Shown: positions 6,635 through 10,980 of the stretch, piece after piece
Layout: each line of letters begins with the position of its first letter
Numbering within the stretch: the stretch's first letter is position 1
Assembly (NCBI GenBank): GCA_900752625.1
Contig: CAADWC010000302.1
Coordinates: 1 to 10,980, forward strand
DNA from: Oscillospiraceae bacterium
GTDB taxonomy: Bacteria > Bacillota > Clostridia > Oscillospirales > Ruminococcaceae
DNA: 10,980 bases
Direction: 5' to 3'
Position numbers and translations under genes: made by a program
The notes under the pieces: generated by a model
Told to the model about the DNA's origin: nothing
What the model saw: the letters and a program-made list of their open reading frames with translations, nothing else
The model's database searches: none

Positions 6635-6721
6635 GAAGCTTCCTATTCCGTTTTCCGCAGATCCGTTGCAGACCGCCGCAGAAACATATCTTTGATTTCA
6701 TTTGCCGGGGCGGCGGAATAG
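6635..6721 (-). other. Nested inverted repeats between two operon genes
   Basis: In the only long gap inside the operon, CTATTCCG (minus strand, 6721-6714) pairs with CGGAATAG (6650-6643), and the adjoining CCGCC (6713-6709) pairs with GGCGG (6677-6673). A perfect 8-base palindrome GAAGCTTC (6635-6642) follows. No U run comes after it, so it is not an intrinsic terminator. It ends about 16 bases before the GGAGG of the pyruvyl transferase gene. It may shape mRNA processing, stability or ribosome access; this is inference from the repeats alone. Confidence 0.35.
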
Positions 6722-6729
6722 TCAGATTT

Positions 6730-7893
6730 TTAATTAACAATGTAATCGACGATGCGCCGGGTTGAATTACCGTCGCAGGCGCCCATAAACCGGTCTCTAA
6801 ACGCTTTTATTCTGTCCCTGTCAAAACTTTCTCCGCTTTTTATTTTTTTTGTTAGTTCCGCAGTGGTCTTGACGATCGGTCCCGGAGCAAATTCTTCATA
6901 GTCGTAAAAAAATCCTCTGTAATCGTAAAACTCGTCAAGGTCGAACGCAAAAAAATACATTGGACGTTCAAACAGCGAATATTCGAAAATAAGCGAAGAA
7001 TAGTCGGTAATGCAAAGATCCGAAACAAACAACAGATCCTCTATATTCATACTCCGGGAAACGTCAAAAGCAAAATCCTCACAGCCTGCGGGAATATCCC
7101 ATTTCTTTCTGACGAAACCGTGCCGCTTGATAAGCAGAACATACTCGCCGCCCAAAGCATTTTTCATCATTGTAATATCCAGCTTTTCGGGTATATACGC
7201 CTTATCGGCATCGCCTCGGTAGGTGGGAGCGTAAAGCATTATCTTTTTTCCTTCTCTGCGGGCGGCGTCGGCCTCAGGGCAGGCTTCGGCAAAGCTTTGA
7301 AACGCCTTTATTCTGTTTTCCGGTCTGAAAAAAACGTCCGTCCTTGAAACTCCGACTGCCTTTACACAGCGGTTTTCCTCTGGCAGTCCGAACGCCGCTT
7401 TGAACGGTCCTATACATTCCTCAGAGCTTACCGTGCAAAGAGTGTAATTGGTGTGGGCGGGATATTTTCTCAGCTCCTCAATATCTTCCCCGAAGCTCAG
7501 ATCGCTTATGCATTCGCCCCACTTTTTAAACGCGCCGCAGGAATGCCAGGTCTGTATCAGCTTGGTTCCTTTTCTAAGCTTAAAGGCTCCGAAAAGATTG
7601 CAGGTATCGTCGCAGAGGATACAGCCTGCCGAGCCCATCTTAAAGCACAGCTTCAGATACCGCCACAAATATGACAGCCCGCCGCTGTTGGTTACAAGGT
7701 AAACTATTTCAAGGCTGAAATCCGGCTTTTTTTTCAATTCCTCATATATAAGCCTGTAGCTGTCGGTAAGAAACGGATGTCTTACCTCTGCAAATATTAC
7801 TTTTCGCGGATTCTGTCGTTTTAGACATCCGATTCTGTAAGCGCAGGGATAAACGACCCTGAACGCCAGCCATTTCACGATCTTTTTTATCAT
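6730..7893 (-). CDS. Short CDP-alditol alditol-phosphotransferase, TagB/TagF family
   Basis: A 387-residue member of the same family as the long polymerase but without the N-terminal beta domain; the length fits TagB/TarB-type primases. The N-terminus (1-23) is hydrophobic and basic, suited to peripheral membrane contact. Motifs in order are QTWHSCGAFKKWG with His117, GVSRTDVFF (181-189), LYAPTYRGD (220-228), LIKRHGF with His258 and ITDYSSLIFEYSL (295-307). The second histidine motif reads KRHGF instead of the usual KxHP. It is the first gene after a consensus promoter, which fits a job at the start of polymer assembly: adding the first alditol phosphate to a lipid-linked acceptor. A second polymerase using the same CDP-alditol is the alternative. 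The ATG at 7893 has a modest GGGA 7 bases upstream. The family is certain; the step is inferred. Confidence 0.85.
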   Translation of the reverse strand: MIKKIVKWLAFRVVYPCAYRIGCLKRQNPRKVIFAEVRHPFLTDSYRLIYEELKKKPDFSLEIVYLVTNSGGLSYLWRYLKLCFKMGSAGCILCDDTCNLFGAFKLRKGTKLIQTWHSCGAFKKWGECISDLSFGEDIEELRKYPAHTNYTLCTVSSEECIGPFKAAFGLPEENRCVKAVGVSRTDVFFRPENRIKAFQSFAEACPEADAARREGKKIMLYAPTYRGDADKAYIPEKLDITMMKNALGGEYVLLIKRHGFVRKKWDIPAGCEDFAFDVSRSMNIEDLLFVSDLCITDYSSLIFEYSLFERPMYFFAFDLDEFYDYRGFFYDYEEFAPGPIVKTTAELTKKIKSGESFDRDRIKAFRDRFMGACDGNSTRRIVDYIVN

Positions 7894-8013
7894 TATCTGT
7901 TCCCGTAAGTCCAGAACTGTTTGGTTGATCTTAAAACAGCTCTGCTGGTATTGAATAAAACGGTCCTTATATTTAAATTGTACCGTTAAAGCGAATTATA
8001 TTCACTTTTTGTG

Positions 8014-8058
8014 AAAAATACAGCGTTATTCCGGATATCTGACGGGCGCTGTCGGAAT
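8014..8058 (-). promoter_or_regulatory. Leader with interlocking hairpins, possible attenuator or terminator
   Basis: On the minus strand the leader reads ATTCCG (8058-8053), ACAGCG (8052-8047), 13 bases, CGGAAT (8033-8028), AA, CGCTGT (8025-8020), A, then TTTTT (8018-8014). The first and third segments are perfect complements, and so are the second and fourth, so the two 6-bp helices exclude each other or form a pseudoknot. Only the second is followed by a U run and could stop transcription. It begins about 20 nt after the predicted start of the operon mRNA. Besides attenuation it could simply terminate read-through from nudF, which has no other visible terminator. I recognise no known riboswitch family. 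Confidence 0.45.
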
Positions 8059-8085
8059 CCGTATTAAACACAGGGTTTTAGGGTT

Positions 8086-8114
8086 ATTATATCACATTAT
8101 TTTTACATTGTCAA
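8086..8114 (-). promoter_or_regulatory. Consensus sigma-A promoter of the six-gene operon
   Basis: On the minus strand TTGACA (8114-8109) and TATAAT (8091-8086) are both perfect and 17 bases apart, and TGA before the -10 gives an extended -10. Transcription should begin near 8079, leaving a leader of about 185 nt before the ATG at 7893. Two AGGGTT copies 3 bases apart (plus strand, 8072-8085) cover the predicted start and could be an operator. Confidence 0.85.
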
Positions 8115-8130
8115 ACAAGTAACGATATGC

Positions 8131-8661
8131 TTACAGCAAAAGCTTTGCCTTTAAAATTGCAAGCTGGGTCTTGGCGTCGGGTATTTCGTTTTTCATTACC
8201 ATTTCAACCGCCTGTTCAAAGGGCATTTTTATAACGTCTATAAACTCGCCGTCGTCAAGGCTCTGCTCTCCGAAGGACAAGCCCTTTGCAAGGTACATAT
8301 GGATTATCTCGGTATCATAGGCTACGGTAGGATACAGACAGCCGAGATATTCAAAATATTCCGCCTCTGCGCCTATTTCCTCCTTGAGCTCTCTGATACC
8401 GCATTCTCTGTGGTCCTCGCCCTTTTCGAGCTTTCCGGCGGGTATCTCCAGCAATACGGAGGAAAAGGGGTATCTGAACTGCTTGACCATATATATTTCG
8501 CCTTTATCGTTTATGGGCACAACGCAGACTCCTCCGGGATGAGTAATAAGCTCTCTGGTGGTTATTTTTCCGTCCTCCAGCTCTACCTTATCCACGGACA
8601 GGTCTACGACCCGTCCGCTGAATATCTGCTCTCCCGACAGCTTTTTTTCGCTTAGATGCAT
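8131..8661 (-). CDS. nudF: ADP-ribose pyrophosphatase, NudF-like Nudix hydrolase
   Basis: A 176-residue cytoplasmic enzyme expected to split ADP-ribose to AMP and ribose-5-phosphate. The Nudix box is complete at 76-98 (GX5EX7REUXEEXGU): Gly76, Glu82, Arg90, Glu91, Glu94, Glu95, Gly97. The ADP-ribose subfamily context is clear: EQIFSGRVVDL near the start, KQFRYP (60-65), LEIPAGKLEKGE up to the box, EIIHMYLA (118-125) and DAKTQLAIL (162-170). All have counterparts in B. subtilis NudF. The usual SPGF/Y loop after the box is altered to PTVAYDTE, so substrate range may differ. AAAGGAG lies 9 bases before the ATG, and the YfhO gene ends 20 bases upstream, so the two are co-transcribed. The link to the surface-polymer genes is probably only adjacency. 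Confidence 0.92.
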   Translation of the reverse strand: MHLSEKKLSGEQIFSGRVVDLSVDKVELEDGKITTRELITHPGGVCVVPINDKGEIYMVKQFRYPFSSVLLEIPAGKLEKGEDHRECGIRELKEEIGAEAEYFEYLGCLYPTVAYDTEIIHMYLAKGLSFGEQSLDDGEFIDVIKMPFEQAVEMVMKNEIPDAKTQLAILKAKLLL

Positions 8662-8681
8662 TGCGGTTTGCTCCTTTCATA

Positions 8682-10980
8682 TCAGGGTCGGTCTTCCCGA
8701 TCTGTTTCGTTTTCCGTGCCGTTTCCGCTTTCAGCCGTTTGGTCAGAAACATCGTCTGCGGACTGTTCCGGCAGCTCGAGTTTCAGCGGTTCCTGTTCGG
8801 AGTCTTCTCCGGAAGCGGTTACAAGAACCTTTTCAGGATGCTTTTTTCTGTAAGCAAAGTTGGCGGCGATATATACGACAAGTATTCCCCAGCCGGCAAG
8901 TGAAATTATTTTTCCCTCTGCAAGACCGGCGGTCTTATATCTGAAGGTAATGGTATTGTCTCCCGCCGGACATTTCACCGCCATAAAGCCGTAGGATACC
9001 TTTTCAATATCCGCCGGCTCGCCGTTTACCTCGGCTGTCCAGCCTTGCTCATAGGGAACGCTGAAGAATACAAGCTTTGATTCATCCAGGTCTATCTTGG
9101 CGTCAAAGCCGTTGGTATCCTCTTTGAAATAGTAGCAGGAATTATCGCGCTTTTCCTCGCATACCATCTTATATTTTTCGGAGGTAAGCTTGGAAGTATC
9201 GTAGTCGTACGGTTTGAGAATATCGGAATATTTAACAATCTGGCTCTGGTCAAGAACGAGAGCTTCCATAAGAATATTAGTCTTGTGAACTTCCTGAGCC
9301 GACTGGATAACGCTGTCTGTGGTATAGTAGTCGTATGTGAAGCCCATAGGAACGAAATATTCGTTTTCATAAATGTTAAAGCCGTTCTGGGTGTCCACAT
9401 ATTTGAAGCCCGCAAGATTTGCAATGGTCTCCGGCGGATTGTTGGGGGCGGTCCCGTCCAGCTGAGCCTCGGAGAGCTCCTTGAAATAGTATTTTACCGA
9501 GAAAAGTCCTCTCAGAGGGTAAAGCTTTGTTTCCATTCTCGAAGCTACGTCTCTTGTCTGACCGATGGAGGAATAGAAATCCATTATCGAGGTAGGGACA
9601 ACGCTGTGGAAGGTTCTCATTGAGGAAAGTCCCCAGAACATACACCAGTTGTCTACGTTTTCCGAGGTGTCTATCCTGTAGAATGTGTTCTGAGAATCCG
9701 ACGTATCGCCGTCAAGCTTTGCCATATCGAGATTTTCCGAACCGTTTATGGCTCTTTCGATATAGTCGGCGTTGTCGTCGCCCTGAGCTACTCCGTAAAT
9801 TACGGACGAGGTCATACAGATCACACAGGCGGCGGCGGTCATACCGTTTACAATACGGTACCAGTTCCTGCTGTTTTCCTTCAAACGGTAAATAACGTAG
9901 AACAGCATTACTATCATAAGAGCGGTAACTATAGCCTGAATGTAGTAAAGCTCGATATATTCCGGAACCTTTCCGTATACGGTCTTTCCGTTTTCCTGCG
10001 TAGGAAGGAGTCCTATTCCTATGAATATTGCGCAGACCACGACAACGGCGGTAAAGCCTTTTTTAAGGTCCGACTTGTTTTCGTCTATGACCTTTGCGGT
10101 CATAAGACACATTATAAGGATAGGCATATAGTACCATCTTGCATAGTAGCTGCTGTTGAACATAACGAACATGGAATTGAGTATCGGCACGCACGCCATT
10201 ATTCCGCAGACCGCTGTCATTTTAGTAGCCCAATGCTTTTTACGCGTCCTCATAAATGCTATAACTCCGCACATTGAGAACATAGGCAGGTAGCCTGCCA
10301 TTGACGCCCATCTTGCCTTGTCGGAGCTGAGAATATTGATCCTTGCCGGCATATCCGAAAGCATGAAGAACGACTGAATGATTCTGGGAATGCGCACGTT
10401 CTCGCTGTATATAACCATATCCAGACCGTAAAGACGGGAGGAAACTCTTGGGTTGGAGAATACGTCGATAACAGCCGGAATGAGAATCGCCGCAGATATC
10501 ATAACTCCCAGCACCGCCTCGAAGATAAGCAGACCGAACAGCTTCAGATCTATCTTGAATTCTTTATCGGTGCAGCGGATAAAGAAGTAGATGACGGTAA
10601 ATACGACCTCGCATACAAAGAAAAAGTAGCTTATAGTCGCACATATCGCTACGGCAAGAGCAAACGCTCCCTTTTTATGATCCTGAGTCAGCAGCTCGAA
10701 GCTCAGCAGCAGCAGAGGGAAGAACGCCGTAACGTCGTGGAAGTGGTTGAAAAATACGTTGTAGGTCTGAAAGCCCGAGAACGCATAGAGCATTGCTCCG
10801 ATAAAGCAGGCGTTGGGATTGCTGACAAAGCGCCTTATATAAGCGTAGGAGGTAAGAGCCGCCACAGCTGTTTTAAGCGCAAGCAGCCAGGGTATAAGAT
10901 AAGGTACGGCTTTCAGAGGAAACAGAGTGGAAAGCCAGAAAAACGGGCTTCCCAGCAGATAGAACGAATAGGAGCCGATA
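8682..10980 (-). CDS. yfhO: YfhO-family membrane protein (GT-C-like glycosyltransferase), N-terminus outside window
   Basis: The reading frame stays open to the window edge, so at least 765 residues are present and the start lies beyond it. The residues before the first in-frame GTG (10865) read as a normal YfhO segment (YSFYLLGSPFFWL, then VPYLIPWLLALK), so that GTG is not the start. Many membrane helices cover roughly 10970-9830. An extracellular domain follows (~9800-8940), ending in the family hallmark PYEQGWTAEVNGEPADI and the GFMAVKCPAGDNTITFRY strand. One last helix (~8920-8860) and an acidic cytoplasmic tail close the protein. YfhO proteins are linked in B. subtilis and Listeria to adding sugars to lipoteichoic acid from undecaprenyl-phosphate sugars outside the membrane, which suits the neighbouring polymer operon. 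The first helix and first-loop acidic residues, where catalysis would be judged, are not in view. Confidence 0.85.
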   Translation of the reverse strand, partial: IGSYSFYLLGSPFFWLSTLFPLKAVPYLIPWLLALKTAVAALTSYAYIRRFVSNPNACFIGAMLYAFSGFQTYNVFFNHFHDVTAFFPLLLLSFELLTQDHKKGAFALAVAICATISYFFFVCEVVFTVIYFFIRCTDKEFKIDLKLFGLLIFEAVLGVMISAAILIPAVIDVFSNPRVSSRLYGLDMVIYSENVRIPRIIQSFFMLSDMPARINILSSDKARWASMAGYLPMFSMCGVIAFMRTRKKHWATKMTAVCGIMACVPILNSMFVMFNSSYYARWYYMPILIMCLMTAKVIDENKSDLKKGFTAVVVVCAIFIGIGLLPTQENGKTVYGKVPEYIELYYIQAIVTALMIVMLFYVIYRLKENSRNWYRIVNGMTAAACVICMTSSVIYGVAQGDDNADYIERAINGSENLDMAKLDGDTSDSQNTFYRIDTSENVDNWCMFWGLSSMRTFHSVVPTSIMDFYSSIGQTRDVASRMETKLYPLRGLFSVKYYFKELSEAQLDGTAPNNPPETIANLAGFKYVDTQNGFNIYENEYFVPMGFTYDYYTTDSVIQSAQEVHKTNILMEALVLDQSQIVKYSDILKPYDYDTSKLTSEKYKMVCEEKRDNSCYYFKEDTNGFDAKIDLDESKLVFFSVPYEQGWTAEVNGEPADIEKVSYGFMAVKCPAGDNTITFRYKTAGLAEGKIISLAGWGILVVYIAANFAYRKKHPEKVLVTASGEDSEQEPLKLELPEQSADDVSDQTAESGNGTENETDREDRP

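Noticed and set aside
6643..6721. Inverted repeats in the 114-base gap as an intrinsic terminator
   Set aside because: No T run follows either arm on the minus strand, and a strong GGAGG site with a same-direction gene comes next.
7991..8017. Hairpin TTCAC-AAAAA-GTGAA and a following TATAAT as a second operon promoter
   Set aside because: The 5-bp stem is weak and there is no -35 resembling TTGACA at the right distance. The consensus promoter upstream explains expression better.
10863..10865. GTG as start of the YfhO gene
   Set aside because: The frame is open upstream to the window edge and reads as typical YfhO membrane sequence, so the gene is simply cut by the window.

Overview
Every supported gene in this window lies on the minus strand, so transcription runs from the high-coordinate end to the low one. 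The window suggests a spore-forming member of the Clostridia (Firmicutes). It carries a clear spoVAC gene, teichoic-acid-type polymerases of the TagF/TarF family, a YfhO-family membrane protein, strong AGGAG-type ribosome binding sites and a textbook sigma-A promoter. An assignment to the Ruminococcaceae/Oscillospiraceae is a guess from protein style only.

Layout in order of transcription. (1) 10980-8131: a YfhO-family membrane glycosyltransferase, cut by the window edge, followed after 20 bases by an ADP-ribose pyrophosphatase (NudF-like Nudix hydrolase). (2) 8130-7894: intergenic region with a perfect TTGACA-N17-TATAAT promoter and a leader of about 185 nt. The leader holds two interlocking inverted repeats, the second followed by a U run, so it looks like an attenuator or a conditional terminator. 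(3) 7893-878: a six-gene operon. The order is a short TagF/TagB-like alditol-phosphate transferase, a polysaccharide pyruvyl transferase with a leucine-zipper tail, a TarI/IspD-type cytidylyltransferase, a GatD-like zinc dehydrogenase, a long TarF/TarL-like polymerase with an N-terminal beta domain, and a divergent ribulose-phosphate-3-epimerase family protein. It ends at a good intrinsic terminator (865-833). (4) 832-1: spoVAC with its own upstream region, then a terminator-like arm at the window edge.

Read together, the six-gene operon looks like a self-contained route to a phosphodiester-linked surface polymer. The epimerase would set the stereochemistry of a ketose phosphate, the dehydrogenase would reduce it to an alditol phosphate (its cofactor loop suggests NADPH), the cytidylyltransferase would make a CDP-alditol, and the two TagF-family enzymes would prime and extend the polymer. 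The pyruvyl transferase may decorate it. The epimerase resembles AlsE (allulose-6-phosphate 3-epimerase) at several positions, and the dehydrogenase resembles GatD (galactitol-1-phosphate dehydrogenase) more than TarJ. The activated alditol may therefore not be the usual ribitol: arabinitol, xylitol or a hexitol are all possible. This is the main reason to look again. No flippase or ABC exporter, linkage-unit enzyme (TagO/TagA type) or LicD gene is visible, so the polymer's export and anchoring are encoded elsewhere.
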